A DNA stretch of 64,000 nt. It comes from Mrakia gelida (Eukaryota; Basidiomycota; Tremellomycetes; Cystofilobasidiales; Mrakiaceae). Shown piece after piece: positions 22,254 to 33,936 of the stretch. Position 1 is the first letter of the stretch. Each line of letters opens with the position of its first letter. The DNA is taken from contig BRON01000014.1 of assembly GCA_024345305.1 (NCBI GenBank), forward strand, positions 434,001-498,000. The letters run 5' to 3'. A program made the position numbers and the translations under genes. The notes beneath the pieces are model-generated. The model was not told where the DNA came from. It searched no databases and saw only the letters and a list, made by a program, of their open reading frames with translations.

Positions 22254-22789
22254 TTTTTACGAGTTTTCTTGTAAAGTGTCGAAGGCGGCGAGAACCTGTG
22301 GTCTAGCTGCTGACGAATGAAGTGAAAGACGGGGGACGGTGGTCGATGGGGGAACTGGGAGAGGGGAGGGCGAAGAGCGAAGCGGAAAACCTACTCAGGA
22401 TAAAAAAGTATTCGCACACGCCTTGCCTTCGCTTCAGCGCATCGAACATTTTTGCGAGCTCAGAACTGAAAATATCTCTTATCAGAATTCCCGATACTTG
22501 TTCCTGCAGTGAAAATCTTTCGCAGCGGGCAAGAACTCGTCCCAGGAACCGCAAAGTCGTCAACTCCAGCTCCCCTCCCTCCCTCCCTCCTGTGTTCCAA
22601 CTACGACCCAAGTCCCCCTTCATCGTCTCCTCTTTCGCTCAACTTTCTCTCCTCGGCCGCTTACCCACGCTGGACCTTATCTCGCCACACCGGAATCGCT
22701 GGGAGGACTCAGAACGATCGACCTACCCTCGCTTTCCCTCAGCTCCCTCCTTCAACCTCCTTCCGTTCCTTCCCTCCCAATATCGGACG

Positions 22790-23060
22790 ATTCCCGTTAT
22801 GGCCACCTCTACTTCGACCTCTTTGCTCCTCTACGACCACTCCTCTTGCACCCAGGACCTTCGCCGATGCTCTACTTGCGATGCATCGCCAACAGCAGGC
22901 TCCTTCCCTCCCCCACCTCGACCTCACCTTCAACCTCCCTCCGTCGCTCGCTCGCTCTTCTTCCTCAATCATGCGCGTCTCCAACTCTCACGAACAGCAT
23001 CAGGAATGGTCCCATACTCTCCCAGCGTTTCTCTCGAAGCTCGTCTTCGAGGGGGGTGAG
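22790..23060 (+). CDS. Unresolved candidate exon upstream of the 23-24.7 kb gap
   Basis: Two overlapping plus-strand frames are open here. One starts at an ATG near 22800 (MATSTSTSLLLYDHSS). The other, with better codon use, includes FADALLAMHRQQQAP and HEQHQEWSHTLPAFLSKLVFE and reaches a GTGAG donor near 23056. A possible later exon fragment GALELLETLSYPST lies near 23188-23230. I recognise no domain and could not build a convincing gene model, so this may be noise. Confidence 0.25.
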
Positions 23061-24729
23061 ATCTGAGCTACGCTGCGTCGAGAACCGAGGAAGGGGAGGA
23101 GGAGGAAGGAGGAGCTCGACTGTTTTTCATCAAGTCCTGTAAGTCCCGTTTCCGTCCTCGGCCACACCCTTAACGAGCTCTATAGGAGCCCTCGAGCTGC
23201 TCGAGACCCTCTCCTATCCCTCCACCAGGTCTTCCCGCCTCGCTCTGTTGTTTTCTGCCACTCGAGCGAGCTCAACTCGAACGACCCCTCTTCCCTTCGT
23301 TTCCCCTCTCATTCTTGTTTACCCTTCCCTTTGCTACGTACCCTCTGCCTTCCCGATAACACGCTGAATCGAATCCTGGTCTCCTGTCCTTTTCGCAGCA
23401 GTAAACAAAAGCAAATACGCATCTCCATCGGCAGGTTCCAAGGAAGGCAGACTCGTCCTCCCCCGTCGGAATCGAAGCTCAACTCGACCTCTCCTTCCTT
23501 CCCTCCTTCTCTTCTTCGACGCTCCTTCCTTCCTCGACAAACCTTCTAAGCTTCATTCGCACGTCTGTCCTCTCCTCTCTCTCTACGACAACTCCATCTC
23601 TCCGACTTCTTCCTGCGTGGATCTCTCTCTTTGTTTTCGTTCCTCCTCCGCTCGAGCTCATTTACCAAAAGTCGGAACACGCATGTTTCGGCTCGTCTCT
23701 GACCTTTTCGACCCACGCTCCTCTCCTCCGCGTCAAGCTTTGCGTCGCATCGTCATCTGTCGGAGCTAGGGATCCAAAACTCAGAAACACGCCTAGCAGA
23801 GTATTTTTCGGGTTTCTCGTTCGAGAAGGGGAAGCTTACTAGCGCTCGTTCGACGTTCTATCGGCGGTCGCGTCCTCCCTTTCATCCTCCCTTCGACCTG
23901 TCTAGTTAGTTCCATTTTCGCACACTCTTAGCCCTCTTCAAGCACACCGGCGGACCTCTTCTCTCAGCGCAGAAAGTCGACCTCGAGGCGACCCTCCGAA
24001 CCAACAACAACGAGGACATCTCTTCTTCGCTTCAGCGACCCAACCCTTCTTTTCTCGACTGTTCCGACGCCTGGATTTCCTTCCAGCTGCTGCCTCGAAG
24101 TCTCACCTCGTTTTGCCCCCAAATCTTTGGAATCTCGGCTAACATCACGACGATCTTCAGCCCCTAGGCGTCAACGACAGCTTCAACGTCGGGACATCTC
24201 GAAGTGTCGGCTCGCGAAACGGAAGGTTTCAGTGCCCTGCGGCGCGTCGAGCGCCTCGTCGTCGGGAACCGACCAAGCTTTCTGCGTGCTTTAGTGCGTC
24301 TCGGTGCCTACTTAAAGCCTTCCGATGTATGCCCCACAAGCGGGATTGGTGGCCAGCTTTTGGCTTTTCGAGTTTGGCGAGGCAGCCGAGGAAGAGGAAC
24401 GAGGTGAGCGCTTCCGACAAGCAGGGTCGTCGACGTCCTCCCCCCCGACCCCCTTTGAAGCAAGCCGACTTTGACCTCGTTTACTGGGCTTGTTTCGTGG
24501 GCTGCAGACTCCTCTTTCCTCGGTCTGTTTCTCGCTAATTCGCTTGCTCGGAGGGGGCGGGTTGCATCACTCGAAAACCCTTGAAAAAGCGGAACGTCGT
24601 CGACTGTTTTCCTTTCCATCAACCACATCTCCCCCCTCCTTCCCTCTTCCCTTCTCCTCTTTCCTTCACCTTTCCACACTCTACCCTCCTCCCCTTCGCA
24701 CTCCTTTAACCCTTCGCTCTCTCTCAACC
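23061..24729. other. Long interval without a supported gene
   Basis: Nothing in the six frames matches a family that I recognise. Pyrimidine-rich tracts with several GTAAGT- and CAG-like signals suggest either 5' untranslated exons or an unrecognised multi-exon gene. It also contains the upstream region of the CPL1-like gene at 24730. Confidence 0.4.
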
Positions 24730-26020
24730 ATGCTCTTCTCCACCTCCCTCGTCGCCATCGGACTCGCTTTCCTCCCCTCAGCCTTCGCTTCTCCCTTCGA
24801 CACCTCGCCCATCCAGCCCACCTCTCTTCACAAGCGAGCCGTTGTTGATCCCATCTGTGTGAGTAACTACTTCTCATCTCCTCTTCGAGAGTTTCTTTCG
24901 CTCATGATCTAACTTTCTCGCTCTTCGTTCGTTTTCCTCAGGTTACTCTCGCCGTCGCCCTCCCCAGTATCACCCTCATAAGCATCCCTCCCCTTCCCGA
25001 CGTTGTCGTCCCTGGAATCAACCTCGGAACAACCTGTATCTGTGCCACTCCCTTGGGAGGTCTCACTCCTGGATCGATCCTCTACCTTCAAGATCAGCTC
25101 GCTTTGGGTACCAACATTCCTCTCCTCTCTGCTCTCGGATTGAGTGCGTCTTTTCTATTCTGTCCCCATCCCGCTTCCGCTCTTCATCTCGATTTTCCCT
25201 TCCTGACATCCCTTCTTCCCCTTCGCAGCCACCACCACCGCTCTCGCCCAGCTCACCGCCGCCCTCGTCCCCGCTCTCGTCGCCGCCGCTCCTCAAACTC
25301 CTCGATGCACCTACCCTTCCAACTCCATCCCTACTTCTTGCAACACCTGCGACTTCGGTGAGCCCTTTTTCCACGCTCCGTCTCTTGTTCTTCCATCTCC
25401 CTTCTCGAGCATCGAGCTGACTCTTCTCGTCGCCTCCGTTTCCTTTCCCCTCCAGACTGCGAGGCCAACTTCACCAAGAACCAGGCTGGAGACGCGTGCA
25501 TCTCGAATGTCTCCCAGGGAGGAAGGAAGCGACGAGAGCTCGTCATGTCGCGACCTGGAGCTTGCCCCAACAGCATGCAGGCTTGCTCTGTTATCGGCAT
25601 CTCTGGACGAAGGACTTCTCAGTTCGGTGAGTCTTCGCTTCGTTTCGGTTCGGTTCGCTCTCTCCTTCTCTTCGCGTTCTGACTGGTTTTCGATCTTCTT
25701 CTTTCCTTCCTTCAGAGTGCCTTGACATCCGATCCAACATCGAGTCTTGTGAGTCTTCGTTTCCGCCTCTTCGATCGACGCGTCTCCTCGCCCTTTTCCC
25801 CCTCGCTGACTCTTCTTCTTCTTCCTTCTCTCTCTCAGGCGGAGGATGCATGGTCCCCTTCGGATCTCAGCCTACCGGACAGGACTGCACCCTCATCCCC
25901 AACGTCGAGGGAGTCTCCTGCACCAAGGGTCGATGCGTCGTTTCCGAGTGCGCCAACGGTCTCGTCGTCGACGCGACCAGGTCTTCGTGTGTATCTTACG
26001 TCGGAGTCGAGTCTAAGTAG
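24730..26020 (+). CDS. Secreted CPL1-like protein, copy e (divergent member)
   Basis: The first exon encodes a clear signal peptide (MLFSTSLVAIGLAFLPSAFA) and a dibasic site (LHKRA). Following exons give a hydrophobic middle (ITLISIPPLPDVVVPGI, a CIC pair, TTALAQLTAALVPALVAAA). Next come a Cys cluster CTYPSNSIPTSCNTCDF and DCEANFTKNQAGDAC, then the run GGRKRRE. After CPNSMQAC and ECLDIRSN the C-terminal CPL1-like module follows: CGGCMVPFG, TGQDCTLIPNVEGVSC, KGRCVVSECANG and TRSSCVSY, with a stop at 26018-26020. At least five introns are present. The protein is larger and less similar than copies a-d but keeps the same last-exon architecture and a dibasic run ahead of the module. It is expected to be secreted or wall-associated. 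Confidence 0.8.
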
Positions 26021-26706
26021 ATAGTAGTGCACATCTTCTTTTTCTCTTTTTCTTCCTCGGGTTCTCGGTCTTCTTTCTTCCTTTCGGTTTGGACAATCTC
26101 GTAGTAACCTTCACTCGCCTCTTCGGTTTTGATTTTGCCTCTCCCTCCTCTTTTTGGTCTATAATTCTTCTCGTCTCTCCATCTAGAGTTCGCATCGAAT
26201 ACACGCACACATACCACAGCCAGCTTAATCTATCGTAGCTCCTGGATATTCATCATCGCTTCGTCTTTGAACTTCTTCTTCGAACGAAAGGAACGGGAAC
26301 TGAACTCGACACGGCTCATCCCGTCTCTTCTTCCACCTTCTTTCGACTTCAGTCTTTACTGTCAACGCTCTCGTTTCCAAAGCTACCAATCGATCTGATG
26401 CCACTCTGAGAACCGAAGCTGGAGAAAAAGACGAGACGAGAGTCGCGCTGAGCGTTCGACGATGCGACGCGACGGGAGGCGGAGACCGTTCGAGCTCATC
26501 ATGCACGGCTCGGCTCAAAGGGCGTTTCCTCAGGGGCACTTCAACTCCTTTCCCAGCCTCGCGAATATCTGAGTCAGATGGCTCGGATGGCGAAACCGAG
26601 GGCTCAGCTGATTTCCTTCAAAAGAGCGTCGACCGATTCTGTCTCGAACCACCACCATCTCTTCCACCTCTCTCCCTTCTGTCACCTCTCCTCTTCAAGT
26701 CTCAAC
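26021..26706. other. Intergenic interval
   Basis: This contains the 3' end of the CPL1-like gene and the promoter of the hydrolase gene. A 104-codon minus-strand frame (26539-26225) has no recognisable domain and is probably chance. Confidence 0.4.
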
Positions 26707-28295
26707 ATGTCTACCACCTCCAAAGTGAGCTTCCCTTCCTCTCCTCTCCCATCTCGCCGCATCTCCTTCGCTCCTCAACGACTCGGGAGCTGACGTCTTC
26801 GCTCCCCCCTTCTTCTTTCATCTTCTCTCTCAGATCGTTCAAACGACCTTCCAGACCGTCTCCCTCTCTGACGGAGTTGAGATGTTCTGGAGAGAAGCTG
26901 CTCCTCACAAGGACGCTCCCGTCATCTTGCTTCTTCATGGTTAGTTTCTCTCCTCGCTCGACGCGTCGCCTATCACTTTCCCCCTCGTCGTTCGGTCGAC
27001 GAAAGCTGACCTTTTCCTCTCCCTCTTCGCCCTCAGGCTTCCCTACCTCCTCCTACCAGTACAGGAACTTGATTCCCAAGCTCTCTCACAAGTACAGAGT
27101 CGTCGTGAGTCCATCGTCGAGTTCGGAAAGTTGAACGACTCAAGGATGGAGATGGAATCGAGCGCCTCCTTTCCCCGTTTCCTCCCCCCTCTCTGACCTT
27201 TCCGTCTTCCGACTCCCTCTTCTTTCGATCGTCAGGCTCCCGATCTCCCCGGCTACGGACAAACCGTCGCTCCCGACTCGTACGAATACACCTTCGCTCA
27301 CCTCTCGGACACCCTCGAGCTCTGGGTCGACAAGTTGGGCATCAAGTCGTTCATCTTCTACGCTTTCGATTACGGAGCTCCTACTGGATTCAGGTGAGTG
27401 TCGGTCGTACTCTTTCTCTCGACCGTCTGCTTCAACACGAATGAGCTGACCTCGACGCGACGCGTTCCTCTCGCTGTCTTCCTTCAGACTCTCTCTCAGA
27501 CGACCTGAGCTCTTCAAGGCCCTCGTCGTTCAGTCTGGAAACGCCTACGAGGAAGGCCTTGGAAAGTTCTGGCAGGAGACTGGGTTGAGAGATGTTTGGG
27601 AGGACCCCTCGCCTGAGAAGAGGAAGAAGCTCGAGAAGTCAGTCCTTCCCTCCCCTCTTTCCTTCTCGCACATCGAGACGCTCTTTCTGACCACTCTTCG
27701 TTTTTCAGCATCCTCACTCTCGAGAGCACCAAGTGGCAGGTTCGTACATCGATCGACGTCGTTTTCGCTCGACTCTCGCTCTCCAACGACGACGCGTCTC
27801 GCTGACCTCTCTCCTCTCCTCCTTTCCTTTTCGTCGACCTCCCATTCAGTACACCCACAACAACCCCCGACTCCACCTCCTCGCTCCCGAGTCCTACAAC
27901 CTCCCCTACCTCGAGATGAAATCCACCGTCGACGCTCAAATCTCCCTCTTCGTCTCGTACGCGTCCAACGTCGACCTCTACCCTGCCTTCCAGGAGTACC
28001 TCAGGAAGCATCAACCTCCCACTCTCATCGTCTGGGGAGTTGGAGACGACATGATCTTCCCCAAGGAAGGAGGAGAGGCGTACGCGAAGGATATCAAGAA
28101 GGAGAACTTGGTCATCAAGTTCAACGAGGGATGCCACTTTGCGCTGGAGTCGCACTTGGTGAGTTCGATTCGACGTCGTCGCTCGTTCGAAGAGAGGGGA
28201 CCGAGCTGACTCTCACTCCGTCTTCGTCGGTCTTCGTTTCGCAGGACGAGATCTCCCACGAAATGCTCGCCTTCTTCCAGAAGTTCAACCTCTGA
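26707..28295 (+). CDS. Alpha/beta hydrolase, epoxide hydrolase/dehalogenase-like
   Basis: The product begins MSTTSK, then IVQTTFQTVSLSDGVEMFW. The oxyanion segment is LLLHGFPTSSYQYRNLIP, followed by VVAPDLPGYGQT. The nucleophile elbow region reads FIFYAFDYGAPTGFRL, with Asp in the place of the nucleophile, as in the epoxide hydrolase/haloalkane dehalogenase branch. A cap region contains WQETGLRDVW and YTHNNPRLH. The acid is likely in LIVWGVGDDMIFP, and the histidine is in NEGCHFALESHL. It ends FFQKFNL with TGA at 28293-28295. Total about 300 residues, which is normal. Introns of 70-120 bases were removed by eye, and two of them carry GACGCGTC (26960 and 27791). Probably cytosolic; the substrate cannot be predicted. 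Confidence 0.88.
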
Positions 28296-28538
28296 GCTCG
28301 ACACGCGCTCGTCTCGTCTGCTGCTCTTAGTTCTCAATTTTTCATGACCCATTAACGACCAAACGACCTTGAAAGCCAGATGAGATCAAGCGTGGGACGA
28401 CGCGAAACGCGTCGAGCTTTCGGAAACCGCGAGAGAGAGCAAACGAGGTTCGGAGCGAAGAGGAGTTGCTAGACTGATATCATGAGAAGCGATCTGCTCT
28501 ATGAAGCGGGCTGAGAGAGAAGACGAGCTGAGAGACAA

Positions 28539-29996
28539 CTAGGCGTCGACGGTGAAGGAGAGTCGACCGGAGGGAAGAGTCTTGACGGAGACTTTTTCCA
28601 TGTTCTTGACGACTGCAAACGATGGGAAGGTCAGTTCTCTCTCTCGAGGACTCGATAGAAAGCAAGGTGAGATGATGAACTCACTATAATCCGCCCCACA
28701 ATCCTCAATCTTCTCCCTCGCGTGGGAAGTACAAACTGCGATGACCGTCGCTCCCGAGGCAACGGCAGCTCGAATCCCAGAGGGAGAGTCTTCGAAGATA
28801 ACGGTATCTTTGCAGGGGATACCGAGCTCCTTGGCGGCGAGAAGGAAGGGGTCGGGGAAGGGCTAAGAAAAAGGAAAAAATGCGAAGAAGGTCAGTCGAC
28901 GTCGAGCGAGACGAAGAATCGAGCTCGAGACGAAAGACGAACCTTTCCTCGCTCGAGTCGAGGATCGTCGGCGGTGATGGTGACCTTGGAAGGTGTGATT
29001 TCAACTCGAGTCATGGCTCCGTGGGCGTAGGTCTTGGCCCCAGAGGTGGCTGACGAGGCGAAGGCAGAAGAAGCGGAAGTCAGCTCGACGCGTCGAAGAG
29101 AGAGCGAGGATTGTCGAGAGAGGGAGAGCGCAAAGTAGCGGAGACTCACCAACAGCGTACTTCCCATCAGGAAGCGAGTCAATCATCGCGCGAACACCAG
29201 GAAGGATCCTGACCGACATGTCGACGGCGTCTCCCTCTGCTTCCCACGCGTCGTCGAGAGCCGACAGAACGTCTTCCTCCTTGATCCCTTCCGAAAGATG
29301 AGAGAAGGAAGGTCGAGATGAGAACCCCTGTTCGTGCATCGAGGACCGTCGAGAAGAGGCGACAGAGGAGTTGCTGGAGTCGTAGCCTGAGGTGAACGTC
29401 GACGAGGAGGACGAGCAGAACGAGGACGCCCGACGCTTCTGGTAGGAGTCGGCGAAGTCAAGGATGGTTTTCTCAAACTGGCAGAATAAGAATGGGCCGG
29501 TGAAGAAGAAGATGAGCCTTCAGTGCGAGAGGGTGCGGAAGAACCGACGAACGGCGAGCGTCGAGCGAAGAGAAACAAAGGCTCACCTTCTCGACCTCAG
29601 CGTCCATCTCGTGAGCCTTGATGTAAGGCTTGTAGGATCCGAGGTTGTCGATGGCTCGTTTTCCGTGAGTGGCAGCGCTGAAGTCGACGAAGGAAGAGAA
29701 GGGGAAGGTCAGTCGAGGGTCGCGAGTGAAGAAGAGGGACGAAGGGAGGGAAAGGACGAACATGACTTCCTCCTCAGGCAGACCCAGCTCACGAGCGACT
29801 TGTCCCCAGGCAGCTTCGACGGCGGCGATGGAGTCAGTGAGGGTTCCGTCCTGTGAGGTGAAGGGAGAGGAGAGGGAAGGAAGAGAGGTCAGCGATCGTG
29901 AAGAGACGAGACGAGACGAGACGCGAGATCGATCACGGAAAGCGAACGAACCATGTCGAAGAGAACACCGTCGGCTTGGAATTCGATGATGGTCAT
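28539..29996 (-). CDS. HAD-family sugar/glycerol-phosphate phosphatase (GPP/DOG-like)
   Basis: The start at 29996 gives MTIIEFQADGVLFDM and, after an intron, DGTLTDSIAAVEAAW, so HAD motif I (DxDGTLxD) is split by an intron. Then come THGKRAIDNL, a Ser-rich insertion of about 45 residues, VRILPGVRAMIDSLPDGKYAV, motif II in TSGAKTYAHGAM, GKPFPDPFLLAAKELG with the motif III lysine, and VIFEDSPSGIRAAVASG as motif IV. It ends SGRLSFTVDA with TAG at 28539. This order matches the yeast GPP1/GPP2 glycerol-3-phosphatase and DOG1/2 group. If it is a glycerol-3-phosphatase it would act on the same metabolite as GUT2 at the left edge, but that is inference. The Ser-rich insertion (SSSSSSTFTSGYDSSNSS) between cap and core is unusual. 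Confidence 0.85.
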
Positions 29997-30727
29997 GTTG
30001 AGGAGTGGGAGCGAGGTGAGAAAAAGTGCTGAGGTCTTGAGGGCAGGTCTTGCGGAGCTGCTTGGAGGTGGGGGGTGGCGAGTGAAAGAGGGGAAGGAAG
30101 AAGGTCGCTGCTTTTTTCAGTGTTCCCACGAGCTGCTTCTGCTCGGTCTCGACTCCAACAGGGTGATGCTAGACCTTCAGTCAGCTCGTAAGAAAGTGGC
30201 TGGGGGTGGTCTGCGACGGAAAAGGGAAGAGAGGGAGGGACGGTCGTCACTGGTTTGAATCCCAACCTCGTGAGACTTCGATGCTCCGTCGAGTTCAAGG
30301 GCCTTGACGCCGGTCTATGATAAGTAGACGATGGGGACGAGTCTCCTTAAGCAGACGAGTCGATGCAGGGCCTGGCGAGTCTTTGAGGGAAAGTGGAAGG
30401 ATCTGAGGGCAAGGAGGGAAGAAAGTAAGGAGTAGGAGGGGAGGTCCAGCTGAAGGTCAAAGGAGGACGAGGGTGATCTTGACGGCGAGAGGTTTGTCGA
30501 CTCGAAAGTTCCATGGCCAGGATCGGAGGAGTGTCATCTCGAGACTCGAGAGGTATATCTCGCAATCAGCGAATAAGGCGAGTGAGGGTTGAGTTCCCAA
30601 AGACGTCGACGCTCTTCGCCGAAGAAAACACGAGCTCGTCGATTCGTGCTCGCTGTCCTTTCCCCTTCTCCAACGCTCACAGTCGACTTTTTTTCACTTC
30701 AACTCCCTTTTCGAACTCTTCTTCAGC
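29997..30727. other. Divergent intergenic interval
   Basis: This lies between the start of the HAD gene (minus) and the start of the membrane-protein gene (plus), so it should hold both promoters. I see no other gene. Confidence 0.5.
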
Positions 30728-31763
30728 ATGTCAGCTGGTCCAGTCAACTCCATCTTGTGAGTCGCTCGAACGAATGGAGCCTACGAAGAGAACGATGGGA
30801 GAGATTGGGCTGACCTCCTTCTTCTTCCCTTTTCTCTCCCTCCCCTTGGATCTACCCAGTTCTCTAGTCTTCCTTCTTCACGTGGCAGCGGAAGCTCCCT
30901 TCGCTGTTCACGCTCTGTGGTCTCCTCTCAGTCGTGAGTCTCTCATACAAAGCTGGCGGATCCTTCGTTGCGAGCTCGACCTCGAAGCTCACCTTTGCCC
31001 TTCTTCCTTCTTTTGTTCCCACAGTGCCGATACTGGAGATCACCAACTCGACGCTCGTCTTCTTGAAGGTAAGCCGAGCTCGCAAACCTCTTCCCTGTCC
31101 CAACCTGGCCTTTCGAGCTCGCTCAGAAGCAAAGATGGAGAGATAAAAGAGTGACTCGCTGGCGAACCGCGGCTGACCTCCTCCTCCTCCTCCTCGCCCT
31201 CCTGTTCTCCCTTAGCTCTTCGCCGCTCTCTCTCTCAGCATATCAGTAGGTGCCTTCCTCTGCTGGCCTCTCCCCGAGTATCTGTGAGCTCGAGATCTCT
31301 TTTTCCTCCTCGCCTTCTGCTCTCGCTCGAGCTCACACCGACTCCATCTCTCCTCGCCCTCTCCCTCTCCTTCCAGGCCAGGAAAACGAGCTTTCGGTCT
31401 CTCCCTCCTCCTCTACCACGCCTCAGTATCGACCATCATCCTTCAAGCTCCTCGGTTCATCCCTTTTTCGTTTGGAAGTTCCGCGGAAGGAGTTCACTTC
31501 ACTCCAGAGACGGCGTGGGCGCTCGTTCACGTCGTGCTCGGACTCGGATTCGCTGGATGGTGGCAACGTGAGTTCTACGGAGACAACGAGATTCGTCCTT
31601 TATCTGAAGAGTGTCGATTGCTGTAGGAGAGAAGAGGATCGTTGAGATGTGACGAGTCGACGGTCGAGAGCTGACCCTGCTCTTCGTTCGTCTCGTTCGT
31701 TTCACAGTCACGATTGGGCAAACTGCCGCTTTCGCTGCTGCTCAGAAGGGAGCGAAGAAGTAG
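30728..31763 (+). CDS. Small polytopic membrane protein of unknown function
   Basis: Six short exons read MSAGPVNSI, then FSLVFLLHVAAEAPFAVHAL, LPILEITNSTLVFLK, LFAALSLSISVGAFLCWPLP, GKRAFGLSLLLYHASVSTII, AWALVHVVLGLGFAGWWQ and a lysine-ending tail AAFAAAQKGAKK with TAG at 31761-31763. The total is about 155 residues with four hydrophobic helices. The end (basic, with KK near the C-terminus) could be an ER-retrieval type signal, which is inference. I do not recognise a named family. All introns are phase-consistent across the six exons, which supports the gene model. Confidence 0.75.
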
Positions 31764-32001
31764 ACGATGGATGTGATGGATGTGATGGAGATGGGGTGGG
31801 TGGGGGGAGTTTATGGAGCGAGAGAAGATCATAGATGTCAGTTCAAACTTCGACGACGACGACGCGTCTCTTTCTCCTCTTGCGAAAGCGATCCCTCGAC
31901 CGCCTCCTCTCTCCCTCAGGTCCAGAAATCGCAACATACTCGGGTGGCATAGAGTAACAATCGAGATATCCCTTCGATCTCCCAACCACCTTCCTATAGA
32001 C

Positions 32002-32592
32002 TCAAGACCTCAACACGCCCGCCCTCCTCTTCGTCCTCTCCCACCAACCCTCCTCCTCCTCCTCCTCGACTCGGACGTCCGCCATCTTCCTCTCCTCCTC
32101 ACCCAAACTCTCCAAACCCCTATCGACCATCTCCTTCTCCCACGTCCCTCCAACCTCAATCCTCACACTCCCCTCCCTCCCCTTCAAGACTCCAACGTCG
32201 CACACACCTCGCTTCTTCCTCCTCCCGGCGAACTCCTCCAGGAACCTTCTTCGCTCCTCTCCTCTCGGCAGCGATGATCCCAGTACAACGTAGACCAACT
32301 CGCACCCCTCCTCATCCCTCCCCTCCTCCTTCGTCGTCCTCGTCGACTCGAAAAGCTCACCAACGTCCAGCCCACCCTCCACTCCAACATCCCCTCCCAC
32401 CAACACCACCCTCCTCACTCCAGGACAGATATCCCCCAGCTGGGGGATATGCTCCGCTCTGTGGCTCGGGAAAGTCAACACGAGTGTCCTCGGAGCGAGG
32501 TAGTTGAGAAGGCACCCTTCGCTGGAAGAGAGATGGAGTCGTCCGAGGTTGTCGAGACGAAGGAGATCGAGCTGGATTCGAGGGAGGCTCAT
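32002..32592 (-). CDS. F-box family relative lacking the F-box, 196 residues
   Basis: A single uninterrupted frame. Its C-terminal half aligns with the two larger F-box proteins in this window: CELVYVVLGSSL against CSLRFVLPPSAS, RRFLEEF against SAFLEER, and KGREGSVRIEV against RGREGAVIVEV. The N-terminal part also matches (LLNYLAPRTLVLTF against LFKHVRPKELVFVV). There is no F-box exon upstream; only 86 bases separate it from the end of the damaged copy at 32679. It is therefore either a 5'-truncated duplicate or a gene reduced to the substrate-recognition half. The tail is acidic (RVEEEEEEGW). It is in tandem with, and the same strand as, the F-box gene upstream. Confidence 0.65.
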   Translation of the reverse strand: MSLPRIQLDLLRLDNLGRLHLSSSEGCLLNYLAPRTLVLTFPSHRAEHIPQLGDICPGVRRVVLVGGDVGVEGGLDVGELFESTRTTKEEGRDEEGCELVYVVLGSSLPRGEERRRFLEEFAGRRKKRGVCDVGVLKGREGSVRIEVGGTWEKEMVDRGLESLGEEERKMADVRVEEEEEEGWWERTKRRAGVLRS

Positions 32593-32678
32593 CGATCGAC
32601 TCGCTCAGGCTCTCCGACTCAACGACTACGCGTCTCGTTGCGGCGAGTAAAGTACAAACTCATCATCTCATTTCGACC

Positions 32679-33654
32679 CTACTCGATCCACCTCTCCCAG
32701 CTCTCCTCCACCACCTGGATGCTAACCAGTCTTCTCGATGCGAGAGGATTCGATGCCTTCCCAGCCTCGACCCAACCCTTCGCTTCGTCGTTCTCAACCT
32801 CGACGACAACCGCTCCCACTCTCCCTCCGAACCACTCTGGAAGCAACGCTCCTCCGCGGTGTCTCTCCTCCAGGAAACTCGAAAGCCTAGCTCTATCCCT
32901 ACATGCCGAAGCAGGAAGGACGAATCGAAGCGAGCAAGGATGCTTTGGGAGGAGGAAGAGAGGATCGAGACCAAAGGAGATCCCGAAGAAGAGGGAGGCC
33001 AACTCGCTCTCCACCCCCAGCCTGATAGAGGACCCGAGCTTCTCAACGACGACGACGATGTGGTTGCATCGAATCTGAGGCGAGTGGGGACCTCCTGGAG
33101 GGAAGAGGTCCGTGAGAGAACCCGTAGGAACGAGAAGGACGAGCTCGTTGGGTCGGACGTGCTTGAAGATCGAGGCGACGACGGAGCAGAAGAAGTCAAC
33201 TCGATGGATGATCATCCTCTGGGGACGAAGAGGACCGAGGGTTCGGTTGGGGTCGAAGGAGGAACCGAGGAGGAGCGACTTTCGCAGGAGAGAGGAGTTG
33301 GCGAGGACGAGGGTTTGGATCCTTCGAAGGTTGAGATGCTGAGCGATGAAGGAAGGGAGGGGTTGATAGTCGTTTTAATGCTTCTTGCTCACGCTCTGGA
33401 GGTCCACGAAGAGCGGATCGTTAGTCCAAAAGTTCGAGGAGAAGAAGGTAAACGAAAGAACGCACCATGAAGAGAAGGTGAAGCTGAGCAGAGCTCTCGA
33501 CGACCACCGCCCTCTTGCTCCAAAGTTGCTCGGATGAGAGAGCGAGGAACTCGTGGCTCAGTTGACAGCAGTTGGCGAGGGTAGAGATGCTGCAGAAGAA
33601 GAGAATGCGAAGGACAACCTCGGTAGGGAAAGGTCGAAGGAGAGTGGAGCTCAT
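32679..33654 (-). pseudogene. F-box protein, minus-strand copy with one nonsense codon
   Basis: F-box proteins link substrates to SCF ubiquitin ligases. Exon 1 (33654-33466) encodes FPTEVVLRILFFCSISTLAN and FLALSSEQLWSKRAVVV, an F-box-like domain at about residues 6-50. Exon 2 (33395-32679) aligns along its whole length with the intact copy at 40650-41630. At the sixth codon after KK-H the sequence reads TAA (33377-33375) where the intact copy has CAA. The remaining roughly 230 codons of exon 2 are open and well conserved (HIVVVVEKLG, HPCSLRFVLPAS, RRLVSIQVVEESWERWIE). The copy would make only the F-box region if the stop is real. A sequencing error, or a recent loss, would both fit. Confidence 0.7.
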
Positions 33655-33936
33655 CGTCGTTGGACGGCAAACGAAGCGAAGCTGCCGTCACTGGTGGGAG
33701 CAAGAGCTTTGAGCGCAGCGCGACGAGGATGAACCAAAGTCCATAGAAATACAAGTGGGGATAGGGTTCCGAGTCTATGCGAAGGAGGGATGTAGTGTCC
33801 CAAGCCGGCAGACGAACTGGTGAGGGGCAAGAAAAGGAGGGAAGAGTCAGCGACGACCTCGCGACGAGGACGACCGAACTTTTCGAGTGGGCTCACCCGA
33901 TTGACGATACAACGAACGAGACAGGAGCAACGAAAG

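Noticed and set aside
30245..30275. A tRNA B-box-like sequence (GGTTTGAATCCC)
   Set aside because: The flanking bases do not form a T-arm stem and no A box or acceptor stem is found at the right distance.
8720..33377. Reassignment of TAA/TAG to glutamine, suggested by CAG-to-TAG and CAA-to-TAA differences between paralogues
   Set aside because: Conserved genes here end normally at TAA (RPS27, NOG1) and TAG (BTN1, MED10), and their glutamines use CAA/CAG.
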